The translations under genes were made by a program, and so were the position numbers. Below, one piece after another: positions 33,571 through 63,081 of a stretch of 64,000 bases of DNA. Position 1 is the stretch's first letter. Every line of letters begins with the position of its first letter. The notes beneath the pieces were generated by a model. It was not told the origin of the DNA. It did not search any database and worked only from the letters and a program-made list of their open reading frames with translations. The stretch comes from Mnemiopsis leidyi (taxonomy: Eukaryota > Ctenophora > Tentaculata > Lobata > Bolinopsidae), in NCBI GenBank assembly GCA_000226015.1, contig JH152717.1, positions 88,510-152,509 on the forward strand, read 5' to 3'.

Positions 33571-36500
33571 TTAACGGCGATGAGGCGGCCTGTACGCGCC
33601 CTTGCTCTGCTTGGTGACGGTGATGAAGCCGTCCTGTTCCTCTCCATCTCCCCGAGCTCGGGCTGAGGCAGTAGATCTCTGTCCGTCTCGACCATCGGGC
33701 GTGCTCCTCGGTCCCATACCGTCACGGTGCGCTGAAAGTTTCACAGTCAAGGACTAAGGAACTCCTAAGTGATATTTTCGAAATGGAGAGAATGGGCCAA
33801 CTCCTGCACGTACGGTTTTAGTAGACTTGATTGCCGCAAAGCGTGCGGCAGGCCAGGCGATAGACTGATCAGTGAGCGTGATAGGTAACTAGATTGGGAT
33901 TAATAGACTTTAGTCTTAGGCCAAGGTCAGCCAGAAGTTGACTAGCCTGCTGCTGCATATAGGCCGCATCGTGAGGTTAGTGCTAAGTTAGTGATAATTT
34001 TCATAGCGGTTACGTTGGTTTCTTATTCGCGGTTTTAGCAAAACGCGCACATGACATTACATGCATGTGCGCGTTGATTTAAATAGTCGAAAGTTGTCCT
34101 CTCTACAGATAAGAAGCGGAAATTTGCTAGTAAAAAAGATGCGAGACGATGATTGCGCATTTCGTCATCAGACCTTAAATGTTTTAACTGTCGTCCCGTT
34201 AAAACCGTCCTGTTATGAGCAACATGATACAAACAATTTGCTGGGCGCTCTACACTCTTAAGTCTCACCTCCTCCAACAGGCTCGGATCGTCTCTGAGGA
34301 GCGTCCGTGGGCTTTGTGCGAGGCTGGAGCTGTAGTCTTTTTCTCTGCGGTGCTGGCTCGTCTCCCCTATCTCCTCCGCGACCCATATCGTCTCGTTTAA
34401 ATTCGTCACGTCTTCCCCGGTCGTCTCGGCGGTCACCGCGATCGTCACGTCTCATCGGACTTTCGTTGCGACTTCCAGACCGACGCCACGGTCCTGGTTT
34501 AACAGAAGTGAGAAAATTTGTGGATGGTCTCTGTCCAACTATTAAACATAAGTTAAATAGTACGACTAATGTTAAATAGCTAGTAAGCACTTTGCTAAAA
34601 TTTAAGGCGGAATGGGATCTAAAATTCAATGTTTTGCAAAACTTTTAAAATGTCACAGAAGAATTTTCCCCTCACCTTCATCCCTGTCTCTATCCCTGTC
34701 TCCACCTCTGTCTCTATCCCTGTCTCCACCTCTGTCTCTATCTCTGTCTCCACCTCTGTCTCTATCTCTGTCTCCACCTCTGTCTCTATCCCTGTCTCCA
34801 CTTCTGTCCCAGCGGTCCCCACCACCCCAGGCTCTGTCTCCATCTCTATCTCCCCTGTTTCCTCGCTCTGGTTTATCTTGCTGGGCTCTCCTCTCTTCTA
34901 TCGCTCTTAGTCTAGCGTCTTGTTTGAGCTGCGCTTCGCGTGCCTCCGCATCCGACCTCATCTTCTCCTCCTTGAACCTCCTGATTTCTTCTTCTTTTTC
35001 CTTCCTCTTCTCTTCTGCCTCTGAAAAAGGGTTCATTCAGGAAAGTTAAAGCACAATTTTTAATGATGACAATTCACAATACGACCAAAATTCTTATGCA
35101 TGAAGAACATTTTTACCGCACATGAAAGTGATGTATGTGAAATGCCCCACTGCATACCTTTAGCAAGTTGTTCCTTCCTCCGTTTCTCCGTAAGCTGTTT
35201 CAGGATCTCCTGTTTCTTCGCCTCCTTCCTCTCTTCTCTTACTCTCATCAACTCTTTCTCGAATCTGTTCACCTCCTCTTGATGTTGCATCTCCTAATTA
35301 TTTACAACATTACATATTACATATTGAATTAAACTTTAAAGATTTATAAAGATGACGTAGCTTGACAAAATGTTATGTAGCCCACGTTCATCCACTACTC
35401 AATTTCATTTTGTGGAAATCTTACATTTCACATGCACGTAAAATCACACTTCGGAACTATTTTAAGGCTATTCATTTTTAATCGTTCTGTAATCGTTCTG
35501 TAATCTACAATAAAGCTAATTACTTCAAGTATTCTAATGTACCTTCTGAGATAAGATGGAAGCCACGAAAGCGTCCTTGTCATCCTTCATTCTCAACAAC
35601 CTCTTCCTAGTAGAGATATCGTACTCCCGTTTCTTTATAGCCATCTCAATACGAGCCGCCTCCTTCTCCTCCCACCAGATCTTATCATCCTCCTGAGACT
35701 TCTCCCATTCCTCCTTCAACAGCGGTATCTCCACCAAGCGCTGTGCGCGCGTGTAGTAGTCAAGCCTCTTTTCAACCTGATGCGAGGTGATGGTTTAGTT
35801 TTATCGTAAAGCAAGTTTATTAAAACTAAGGCGTTAAACCTCTAAAATAGCTCTATCAGGTGGCAGAACGGAATGCAAATGGCAAACAACATTTTAGATA
35901 TTTAGACGACATCAAAATATCTAAAAGAGCCCGTTAAAATAAACATATCACGTGAGATATTACCTGTTTCATCTTGTGTTTTAGATCATCCTTCTCCTTA
36001 CTCATATACTCGATACCACGAGCTAGCAGCTCCTCCTCCTCCATTTCCAGCAGCTCATCCTCAGTGAGTCCTTCGAACGGCTTCTCTCCGAGCTGAGGTG
36101 ATCACGTGATGAGACATGATCACGTGTTGCACTTTTGTACTGTAACTTTTGTAATGTTCCGGTGTTGGATTCGGACTTTCAAGTAGTTTTTCAAATAAAA
36201 CGGTCACAAAACTTGTCACTGAGACAAAAACCTGTTCCATGAGCTTCTTGACTTTCTCCATCTTAAGAAGTTTATCCTTGTGTTTCTCTTCACGCGCGCT
36301 CCTCTCCTCCGTTCTTCTCTTCTCCTCTTCATCACGTCGCTTGGTTTCCGCCTTCTCGGCCTCGCGGCGCGTCTTCTCACGCTCTTGCAGCTCTGCACGC
36401 TCTTTCTCGGTGTTCAAGTTCTCGTAGTACTCCTTCCTGTTTTCAATCATCTCCTTTCTCTTGATCATGTTTTGTTGGTCACGTTTGGCAGACTTCATGT

Positions 36501-39500
36501 ACGCGCTGATAGACTCATGTCTTAGCCCTTCTTTAGCTTGCTGGAAAAATAAAGTTGTTGTTTAGTGTTTGAGGTAAGATTTAAGCTCAAGGGAAGACGA
36601 TAAACATGATATTAACTTTATTGAACGATACATCAGTAACAACTATCAAGTAAATTTGGTTAATTGTACCAATATCAAAACAAGAGGACACCTGAATTAC
36701 AACTTATTTCTTTATCACAACTTACAACTTTCATAGCGGGAGAAATGAGGTCGACACTCTTGTTGAGAGCGTTGTACAGCAGAACAAGCTGGTTCCTGAA
36801 CATCTCACTCGGCATCTGTTGTACTGTCGGGCCACTGGAATGAAGTGTGAGTTCAGGTAAAATATATAACAACTTTCATAGCAGGAGAAATGAGGTTTTA
36901 ATGTCTCAGTGGCGCAGTCGGTTAAATCGTGTGTCTGCTTATAGAAAGGTTAGCAGTTCGATTCCCAGCTGGGGCACTGGCCATGGGGTGAGCATCGTTG
37001 CTGCTCAGCTAAAGATTCCGTTGGATCTATGCAGCCCCACGGTCCACTCAGCCAAATGCTCGAGAAATCGGGTGTGAGGGTTAAATGAGCAGCTGTCCAT
37101 TGCAGCGAAGTCTCGGGCGATAAAAGTATGGTACGCACTACCTTTAACCGTCACTGGCGTGTATGTATATAATTGTACATTCGGCCTCCTGTAATTGGCC
37201 GTTACACTTGTGTAACATGTGGCTGTTGGAGTGTCCGAATTAAAATTAGTATAAGATAAAAATGTGGGAATTGTTTGGGCAGTTAGGAATCGTCTAATTC
37301 TATAAGGGGGTATTAAAATGATTAAAGTAACGAAAGTAATTCTTATCTACCTAGTGGTCTCCTCCCTCTGGTATTGGATAGTGCTACCAAATATGAAGGT
37401 TTGAGTAGAGTGATCGATTCTCAGTTGGAGATCCAGAGTCTTAGCAGGTTCAATGATCAGAAGTTCTAGTTCTAACGGCTCGATGTACGGGATCAGAGAC
37501 ACGACCTGGTGGAAGATAGTCCACGTTTTACATCTTGACTGGAGGGCGACCGAAATTAAATGAAGAAAAGACTTGATTAAAAATAGTTGATTAACATTCA
37601 AAATACAGGATTAGAATCATATTAGATAAACACTGGAAGATCCTATTGGCGCAAAAGCAGAATACAAAATAGAATGTGAGAGAGTAGATGGTGTTACCTT
37701 GCTGATGGAAATCTTGTCATACACTTGAGCTAGCTGTCTCATGAGTCTGAGTACTGCAACTTCTCTGACATCCTCAGCATAGGAAGTGAGATCAGGATAT
37801 GTCTTCTCAACCTCCTTCAACATTGTGTCTACCAGGCTACACAACTGCGGTACAGTTAGACTTAATTCAACTATCAACATGTCAACGATTTATTGGCATT
37901 AATGTAAACAATGCCAGAATAAATTGAAGTAGTGATAAGTACTTAAAAATCCAAAAGTAAAAGTGGATCCTACGTCTTACACTATAACTAAGAAGACCCA
38001 CCTTAAGAGGCTGGAAGTCAACCTCCAGAATCTTGAAGAGAGGTTGAAGTTCAGGGTAGACTTTGCCAGGTATTCCCTGTTTCACAATATCAGCTATCAG
38101 AGTCTCCCGTGTAGGAGCGTGTTGGAGGTCTAGATAGGACGCCAGTGTCATGTTCTTATCTTTTGTACTGTTCTGGGGAGGGTATAAGGTTAAGTGAATT
38201 ATAAATATTGTACATTGCCAGTTATACATGGTCAAATAAATGTACAAGTCCACATTGCGAGTTGTGTACGATGGTGAGATAAATGTACACTGTACAGGTG
38301 TAGTGTTTACATTGCCAGGGATTGTGTGCAGCTGTTGAAGGTTCTAGAGAGATTTGTATTGTGAATACAATACAGTTCACAGGAATGTGGTTACCAGGTG
38401 TAAGAAACTAAACAGATGTGATGACGTGACACGTGTTGTGACGTCACACTAAACTGTACAGACGGACAAACTGACAAACCTGGAGGTCGAGGTATTTCTC
38501 GTTCTCGCTCATGGAGGCAGGAAGAGGAATAGCAAGTGTAGCCATGAGGACCCCTGATGCTAGCATCTGTTTCTCTTCCACCGTAGCTGTCTTCTTCTGG
38601 TCAAATACCAGCTGGTAGTGCTTCATTAGGGCACAAGCCTCGAACAGCCTGGACGGAACAGTCGTTGTTATCATTGTGAACAATGTACATTCAATGTACA
38701 CCAGGCATTCAGTCTATACAACACATCCAGTGTACAATGTACATAATTATTAAGAATTGTGCAATTTTACAACACCGCGCTCTAAATATAATAATGTTTG
38801 TCCTTAAAGGACCTAATCACAAACCTTACATTAAACATCTGTGCACGGATATAATACACTAATCTAGGATATGAATAATCATCATTTAATGAGTTGATGA
38901 TCATGATTTTATAAGATTTCGCTAAAATAGTTTTAAAGCCTACCTATTGTTAGCCTTGCTGAAGACAAGCGCCTGTTTCTTGTAGTAGTTAGCGAGAGCT
39001 TGAGGTTTAGGCTTCTTCTTGCTGAGCTGCATCAAACTGTGGATGTCATTAATTGTCTTGATAGCCTCCTGAAAACAGACGAAGTAGCGTTAGTTGTGAA
39101 ATAAACCATATTTTGATAATTCGAGAATAAAACAAGCAAGTGGTGGTAATGGTCAGGATCATTGGTTGGTATCAGATAAGACTACGGACTTCTGAATTGC
39201 TTGACTAAGAGGACACTAATTACAGTTTTGGCTGTTAAAAAAGTTCAAGAAAAGTTTCCAACCTGCCAAAGACTGATCTTGATAGCACAGTCAAGTTGGT
39301 AAAGCCGGGTATCCAGATGTAGCTGTAGAGACACAGGATCGTTCAGGTTTATCGAGTTGGCCTGGTGGGAGTGTTTGATGATCAGGTTGAGATGGTTCCT
39401 CACACTGTCAGACAGTTTCCTGAACTCCGTCTTCCGCTCGTACTTAATACAGAACGTGAACGCTGAAATGTGGACAAGTTGTAAGTTGAGGGCACATGTC

Positions 39501-40592
39501 TCGGGTCGTGAAGTCAAGATAAGTTAAGTCTCATATTCGCCTTTTGAAGTCACGGTCTTTCGTACATCAATTCTTTGTTAATCATAAATAGTTGCAATGA
39601 TTATACTCTGAAAGCGTGACGTGTAACATGGTGTGACGTCACGTGTCACGTGACACAAAACTAACCGAGTTGAGCCATGTCCTGGTATAGTTTCTCCACT
39701 TTGTTGTTGTTCTTGAGGATGTCCAGCACGTGTCGGTATACTTCCCAGAGGAACTTTACCCAGGGAGTCAGCACCGTCCTGTCAGCTCTGTCCTGGTCAT
39801 CTTCGCCGGACACGGTGGACAGCATCAAGCTGTGGTAATAGTGGGGTAAAAGGGGGTACTGAGTTAGGGGCGCCGAGGTGGGGGTTCGGGGGTTGCTCAT
39901 ATCGCTTAATCTTATCATGGTCTTTCATTGATCAAGTTTTATAATCATGCTTGACATAAATTATCAGGTATTAGCTGGTTGCTAAGTTACAATCACGTGA
40001 CCATACCAAACCTTTCAGGAGTATAGAGCATATCTAGATCTTCAACGTCGGCCATATCTCCTTTAGAAGATTTGGCTTCCTTGCTCGCTTCTTCAGCTCT
40101 GTTCTCAGCTGTTTGCACGAACCGTCTGATCACCTAAAAAGGAAATAAATTACTTACTTACTTACTGCGTAAGTCATTTATTATAGGGTTAAACTGTTAA
40201 AATTCAAATACTATGGCCGAAATAAACAAGGCCTTTAATGACAATTTGTCAAAAATAGGACCATGATCAGCAGCCTTGAGTGTGGTATGGTATCACGGCA
40301 CTGCGCCAAACTCCATCCATTTACTGACCTTCTCCAAAGAGTTGATGTCAGTGTTCTGAGTCAGTATCTTGTATTGGTAGAGACCCTCCTTAGCAGCATG
40401 TCCCTTCTTCAGTTCCACACAAAGTGATAGGTAGAGTGTAATGATGGGCTCGTGAAGATCGTGCTGGTATTGGCGATGTCTGCGCATGCGCAGCACTTCG
40501 TGCAGTGTGTCCAGGGCATCGTTCTTTTTGTTTACCTCAATAAATTCCTTTGCTCTTTTGAGGGCATTTTCAGGGTTCTGAAAATACACCAT
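33571..40592 (-). CDS. EIF3A: Eukaryotic translation initiation factor 3 subunit A
   Basis: eIF3a is the largest scaffold of the eIF3 complex that binds the 40S subunit. Seventeen exons join in phase: 40592-40329, 40133-40012, 39829-39666, 39462-39263, 39068-38944, 38648-38480, 38172-38002, 37844-37698, 37505-37351, 36834-36726, 36540-36232, 36092-35964, 35776-35543, 35293-35158, 35020-34676, 34493-34269 and 33731-33571, giving 1054 aa (human 1382). The start [37 protein letters not shown] and [12 protein letters not shown] match human eIF3a. A PCI region is followed by a long charged helix ([30 protein letters not shown]) and an Asp/Arg repeat tail ending [12 protein letters not shown]. The repeat tail is much shorter than in vertebrates. 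Confidence 0.96.
34676..34815 (-). repeat. Coding 24-bp repeats of EIF3A (DRDRDRGG units)
   Basis: About five near-identical 24-bp units encode DRDRDRGG in exon 15. It is the counterpart of the longer DDDRGPRR decapeptide tail of vertebrate eIF3a. Units are multiples of three, so length changes keep the frame. Confidence 0.85.
36869..36896 (-). repeat. Copied end of EIF3A exon 10 in the upstream intron
   Basis: These 28 bases repeat 36724-36751 with one change: the last 26 bases of exon 10 (encoding LISPAMKV) plus the first two donor bases. The copy lies 35 bases before the exon's own acceptor in transcript order and abuts a SINE that begins at 36897. Confidence 0.85.
36897..37145 (+). mobile_element. 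tRNA-derived SINE, family C
   Basis: The head tctcagtggcgcagtcggtt (A box) and gttagcagttcgattccca (B box) with a closing agctggggc resemble a tRNA gene. The body runs through the GC-rich tract catcgttgctgctcagctaa to about 37145. It is antisense to EIF3A, in intron 9. Confidence 0.7.
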
Positions 40593-41361
40593 CCTACCCT
40601 AAAGCGAAATGAGTTAGTGATAAAGTCGGAAAAGTACAATTTTCATATAGCTTTTGTGAAAATGTCAAATTCTTGAATAAAAACTCTGGATCTAATACTG
40701 TTTGACTTTCGGAAATTATAGTTATAGAAAGTTTATTTTCATGGTTCTGTACACAATACATGGGAGGTTCTATAAACAAATTAATATATTTACAGATAAA
40801 TTACTTTATATATACAGCTTTAAATAGATTCAAAACAATTTTCAGGTAGCATCATGCCTTGGACTCAAGACCCATGCGTTACATCCCTAAATAGGATAAA
40901 TATTCGCCTCTCGTCTGAGCAAGATCTAACCCGTTAGTTGTTATATATGCGGAGCTGGTAACCCAAACAAATATTTTAAAAAGTTAGCTCTAAAAATCAT
41001 ATAAAAACTTATTTTAAACAATCTAATTTCTAACGAAAGAGACACTTGCCATAAACTGAAGACATGGATTGAAAGATGATCACTTGGAAAATACGTTTAT
41101 ATTATCACATCTACAAAACATCTCTTAACGGTTGATCATGATTATGAAAAAAATTAAAAACTTCTGTGCTCAAACTTTCTGGCCTGTGGCCCAAGAACTT
41201 CATTCGACATTACGATTCATCCCAAAACTCGACGACCTGCCTAACTGTAAATCTGAGTAAATTCAGGCGTACCGCGAACAAACACCAAATCGGATTACAT
41301 ACAACTGTAAATAATATCGTTACTTTCACAACATTGACACATGTAACCTCACTAGATCGTT
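40593..41361. other. KATNB1 to EIF3A intergenic region
   Basis: AT-rich gap of 769 bp between two minus-strand genes; it should contain the KATNB1 3' end and the EIF3A promoter. Open frames here show no motif. Confidence 0.5.
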
Positions 41362-43979
41362 CTAGTAGAAACTTTCAGAAATCTTGATGATCTCTCTGAT
41401 AGCACTGCCGAGTTTGCCTTGAGCACCGGAATGCCGCGTTATCTCCCGACTGATATTGGCAATCTGCTGGTGGCACAGATGGCACTTTTTGTAACGCTCC
41501 TCACGGGTTATATCGATGTTACCGACCGGAGGTGCGTTCAGATTATCCTTGATCAACTGTCCGAAACTTTTAATGATGTGTTTGAGAGTACTGCATGCGA
41601 CAAAAAGATGGTTCTCGTGTTTCGAGTGAAAGAGTGTGCGCAGAGCAGGTAACACGATGGTGCAGATGTGCAGGTCCCAAATTGCCGGACTGCTTTGTAT
41701 GACCTGGGAAAAATTTGTGTATTAAACAATTTAGCTGTACAACTAATACTTACCTAAGAGAAGACCACTCGCTGTTTTATTGGTGGTTGACGTCCTTCCC
41801 CAGAATATCGTGCCCCAGAGCACTATAATCCAGAGATTAAGCCCCAGTGACGTCCTGCTTTACAACAGACAACTTCGTTAGGGTAAAGGGTTAGGGTTTC
41901 GGTTAGGGTCGCCGGTCGCTGGGCTAAACATGTGGGAAGAAATGATGTGGGGCACGCTGTTCTGTGGCAGAACGACGGAAACTGTTTTATTCAACGGAGA
42001 GCATAAATAGGTACGTATCGAATACAAAATTTCATTAAATGCTACCTCAAATTTGAAAAATTATTCACAAATTTACCTGTAGAATATCGACAGTTATACC
42101 CTGATCGTCTAAACTGATCGCCACTTCTAGAGCTTGTTTCAGGTCTCCCTTGCTCCACACAGTGCGAACATATTGTAAGTTCCTCAAACGTGCTTCTAAG
42201 TTGTCTCTGAAATTTGAACTCGATTACAATAATAGAACTAAATTATTCAGTTTCAAGGCAGTACAGTACTTACTAGACCATTCCATGTAGACTAAACGAA
42301 GCGATTTCGAAAGTAATAAATGAACAACGTCTTACATCACAAATTAGACCAAATTTAACATTCAACCACCCACAAGAAACCGTAACACTAAATTTCCTAC
42401 AAACCTGACTCCTCTATGGCCGTTGGCTGCGGTTTTCATGAACTCAGATTCGGTAATAGTCTGTTCTGGCTGATTGTCTATGAGACTGATCTTACCAAGG
42501 GCGTTAGCTGCAACATTGACTTCTCCCATTTGTCCATACCTAGGTTCCTGGAAAAGGAAGAACTAACCCCCAATAACTTTAATTGGTAGAAAAAAAATAC
42601 ATTACATTTTCTATGTTTTGACATAAAAATTTAAAGATTCCAAAGCAAAACAGAGTAAACTTGGATTATATCTTAACCTTAGTTGGTCCTTTCTGCTCCC
42701 AATGTTGAAGGTTTTTCCTCTGCTTAGGGGGTGTTCTCTTCATAGGCTCATGTTGAACAGGAGGTGGTGGTTGAGCAGGATCCGGGTTAGAAGATGGTTG
42801 AAAGACAGGCCCACTGGGTCTCGAGGGAGGGGCTTGAGTGGGAGCAGAAAGTGGTGCTACTGACTCTGACGCTTCAACTAGCGGCGTGGCATCACCATTG
42901 AACGGTTTTAGTTTCCCGATGTCTACTACCCACACAGCAACATTAGTGTGCTGGAAGGAGGCGCCAATTAGCTGGTTAGACTGCACTGTCATGTCAGCAA
43001 CTTTGCCCCAGAACATACAAAGACTGTCGTACACACGAGCAGGTTCCCAACCATACACCCGCAGGCTGTCCTCTGCCCCACTGAACAGAGCATCTCCTTT
43101 AGGATCGTACACTATCTGTCTTATCGGTTTAGCTTCACTGCTGGTGGTGGAGACCAGGTCGAAGGTCTCTAAATCCCAGAACTTGACTGTTTTGTCAGCT
43201 GAACCAGTAGCCAGGAGAAACTCACAGGGATGGAACTGCAGACAAGAAACTCCAGCAGTGTGCTGTTTGAACTCCTGGATCACTTTGGAAGTGCCTAAAT
43301 CCCACATCTTGACAGTGCCATCTTCAGATCCAGTCACAATCCACTTGCCGTCGGGACTGAATTTGAGACAGTTGATTCTCCCACCGTGACCTTTGTATGT
43401 GCAGATGCAGCCCTGTCTTCTTGTATCCCATAATCTTACATTAGTATCAAGGGATCCAGAAGCAAGAAATTTACCATATGTGTGAAATGACAAGGCTGAG
43501 ATATTAGCTTTGTGACCTGAAAGTGTTCTGACAACTTGGGCCTTGTCAATGTTCCAGAGTTTAATGGTCCCTGAAGCACTGCCAGCAACTACATGCTCTT
43601 CTGATTCGTCAAACCCTACACAGTCAATTCCGCTGGTGTGACCACTTAAACTCAGTGTCACTGTAGGGGAGCCAATCGTCCATAAGTTGACCTAAAGAAA
43701 AAAACAATGTGAGAGTCTAGAAATAAAATAATAAAGGAGGAATGTTGCATATCTGAATTGATCATTTACATTAGATTCGAAATGTCAATGAATTCAATGA
43801 AACTTTTGGGAGTCGAGTCAGAGGAAAAACAAAATAGCATAATCAGGACTTACTTTTCTATCTTCACCACCAGTTGCCATTAATCTGGCCTTCTTTGGTC
43901 CCAGTGCAAGACAGTTGACATTGCCCCCATGGGCAGCAAACTCTTGCAGACGCCATGCACGTTTACTTTGAAACGTCAT
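41362..43979 (-). CDS. KATNB1: Katanin p80 WD40-containing subunit B1
   Basis: KATNB1 targets the p60 katanin ATPase to centrosomes and spindle poles for microtubule severing. Five exons join in phase: 43979-43854, 43691-42678, 42547-42405, 42206-42077 and 41703-41362, giving 584 aa (human 655). The start [19 protein letters not shown], then VNLWTIGSP, is followed by WD40 repeats over about residues 15-260 ([41 protein letters not shown]) and [15 protein letters not shown], a katanin hallmark. A Pro-rich linker follows, then the con80 p60-binding domain ([36 protein letters not shown]). The linker is shorter than in human. Confidence 0.96.
41782..41991. mobile_element. Short MITE-like insertion with telomere-like core
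   Basis: The 10-mer ctgttttatt occurs on both sides (41772-41781 and 41992-42001), as a target-site duplication would. Near the ends, ccccagaatatcgtgcccca is mirrored imperfectly by tggggcacgctgttctg. The core at 41878-41908 has three TTAGGG units in imperfect spacing. It lies in the last KATNB1 intron. Confidence 0.5.
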
Positions 43980-44636
43980 AATATCTTACACGAGAACAAA
44001 GTGGTTGTGCACTGGAGACATCAACACATTTTGTCTTGCTACTTTGGAATAAGGTATGTTTAAAAATCTAATCGAAAATGAGCTTCTGAAAATGTACAAC
44101 ATGTATAGTTAAACACATTAAAATGGAACAACTATAAAAATATAGATAAAGCCCTTGCCAATACTCCAACCAAAACAGAAAAGGCATTTGTCCCTGGACC
44201 GAAAGCGTAAAAGCGTCAATACCTCGTAATCAGCAATCGCCTTATTCGGACATGAACAAAAAAGCAGATCATAAAAATACCGATGAGTTGATTAAACGAC
44301 CTTAACTAGAAACGTTGAGAACTACTAGAGCATATCGAAAAAAAGTAATAGTGATAGTAATCGGGATAGTCATACGGATCGGTAATTAGCCTACTAAGAA
44401 CGAAATGTTTTCCACACCCATTGGTGAGAAAGACAAAACATGACTTCTATCCGCATAAAATCTATTAACTACAGCCAGATATTCAAGAAAAAGCAAATCC
44501 TCGAGTCTCGACGGTGTTTGATTCATCTAACCAGGTACTTACACACGCTAGGCGCGCAAAAGGGCTCTGGTTAGAGCGAGCGCTGGAAAGTCCACAAGAC
44601 AGACCAAGTCCGATTATAAACATGGTGGACCGAATT
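43980..44636. other. Upstream region of KATNB1
   Basis: AT-rich 5' flank of KATNB1 without a recognised gene; presumably holds its promoter. The end of the region (44545-44600) is GC-richer and leads into the composite repeat. Confidence 0.45.
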
Positions 44637-45660
44637 CGTGAGAAATACAGCGCTCGATTTTACTTTTGATTCAATTCGTGCGCGCATTTTTTGCCCTGCG
44701 TTGCGGGGGTTGTACGTTGTCTCTTGTTGCTACACGTTGCATAGCCCCGCTGCCGCGTGGCCACGCCCCCCGGAAAAAAAATTTTTAATTTTTTTTGAAA
44801 TGGGTCACTTGGCCACACTGCCGCGCGCTTCGCGGCAGCATGGCTATGCAACGTGTAGCAAAAACATTGTACGGCAGCGCGCACCCTCCTGTCATTTTAT
44901 TCCCTCTATTCGCTTCGAATGAGGGTCGGACGAAGTCAGACAACAAAAACAAGTCTCTTGATCTTGTACAGCAGCGCGCACCCTCCCGTCATTTCATTCT
45001 CCTCTATTCGCTTCGAATGATTGTGGGACAAAGTCAGACAAGCTTTCACTTGCTCGCATTGTCGAGGAAATACCTTCGAATCGCGCGCGGCTCACAGCTT
45101 GCTGATCTCCTGGTGTTTCGTTAGAACGTTAAACGGATATCATCTCGTCATGCGTCTTGTCGCGGTGATACCCGACTTACGCAGCTAAAGCTGAACGAGA
45201 TCGTTTCGTTAGAACGTTAGACGGATATAATCTCGTTAACTGTCAACATGCGTCAATTTGTCCGACCCTCGAGTCTTAACGGGCGATGCGCGTCTATGGT
45301 CTAGAATTGAATTTCTTCGAAAGCCAGGCCAGAAATGCGGGACGGCCGCATATCATGCCGCAACAGTAGGTTATCAACCATCAACCCTCATGTCCATGTC
45401 ATTCGAATGTCGGGAGGGTGCGCGCTGCCGTACAACTACAAGCACCTGGTAAGGTGAAACCAGATGATATCTTTTCTTACGTTGTGACCCTTGTAGCGGC
45501 CACGCCGCCGCGCGCTTCTCTTGTCTGCAGACGTTGCCTGACCTGCTGTGTGCTGCGAAGCGGCAACCCCCGCGCGAATTGAAAATTTAATTTGAAAATT
45601 GAAAATGGGCCGCAACGCGCCAACGCAAGGCAACGCTTCGCTACTGCGAGCTGATAAGTG
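44637..45660. repeat. GC-rich composite of direct and inverted repeats
   Basis: Several layers are visible. The sequence cacgttgcatagccccgctg (44733) is mirrored near 44830-44860, closing a hairpin around an A/T-rich centre. A ~95-bp unit beginning ttgtac(g/a)gcagcgcgcacc recurs directly at 44868 and 44965 and in inverted form near 45391-45433. A ~75-bp unit (gtttcgttagaacgtta...) is doubled at 45116-45150 and 45202-45235. Composition differs sharply from the AT-rich surroundings. It is best read as nested non-autonomous elements. Confidence 0.7.
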
Positions 45661-46292
45661 ATTTTGTAGTTGAATATGCGAGGATACAGTAAACTTACCT
45701 TTACAAGGCACCTTAGTGATATAACTACAGTTTAGATATTTCATTTCGACTTATATATTCCCAGACAAAACTTTGCTTGGCGGATCTACAACAAATAATA
45801 CAACCATTGAACTGAAAAAATGATCATCAAACGAACTCACAAAGATAAAGTCAATGCTTGAGTTACATTAGAAGACAAATAAGTGGTAAATTACAAGGAA
45901 TGATGGTAGTGTCACTACCTTGTTAGAGCTTATCAATTATGTGAAAAATTATAAGAATACACACAAAAATTGACTCTCCGAACGACAAAAAACGGTCAAC
46001 AGTCCATTATTTTAACTGTTATGTGTTTGTCTTTTGAGAGAAGTCGCCACAGTTGTGGTCCTATTAAAGAGCATAAAAATTAATCTATCTGAAAATCATA
46101 GTTGTGAAGAGAACACTGAAACATTTGGCACAGCCAAGCTCATGCAACCCTTGCCGTACCATTTTACCGGTATACACACACATTTAAATGAGGTTAAAAA
46201 ATCAAACCATACCAGCATGGAATAAATTATGGAATGTTCTGGAATTTTTAAGACAGTCCAAATTGGCAGTGGCTGACTGGCGGTTCATCTGA
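45661..46292. other. Region downstream of TARDBP
   Basis: AT-rich flank; should hold the TARDBP 3' untranslated region on the minus strand. No gene recognised. Confidence 0.45.

Positions 46293-63081
<16,789 letters not shown>

Noticed and set aside
34612-35049. Ser/Leu/Pro-rich open frames on the plus strand
   Set aside because: Antisense shadow of the Asp/Arg repeats of EIF3A.
36904-36978. Working tRNA gene
   Set aside because: The arms are imperfect and the sequence is followed by a SINE-like body.
42838-43389. 183-codon plus-strand open frame
   Set aside because: Antisense of the KATNB1 WD40 exon with no motif of its own.
44638-45124. Overlapping open frames in the GC-rich region
   Set aside because: They follow the repeated and inverted units and show no conserved domain.
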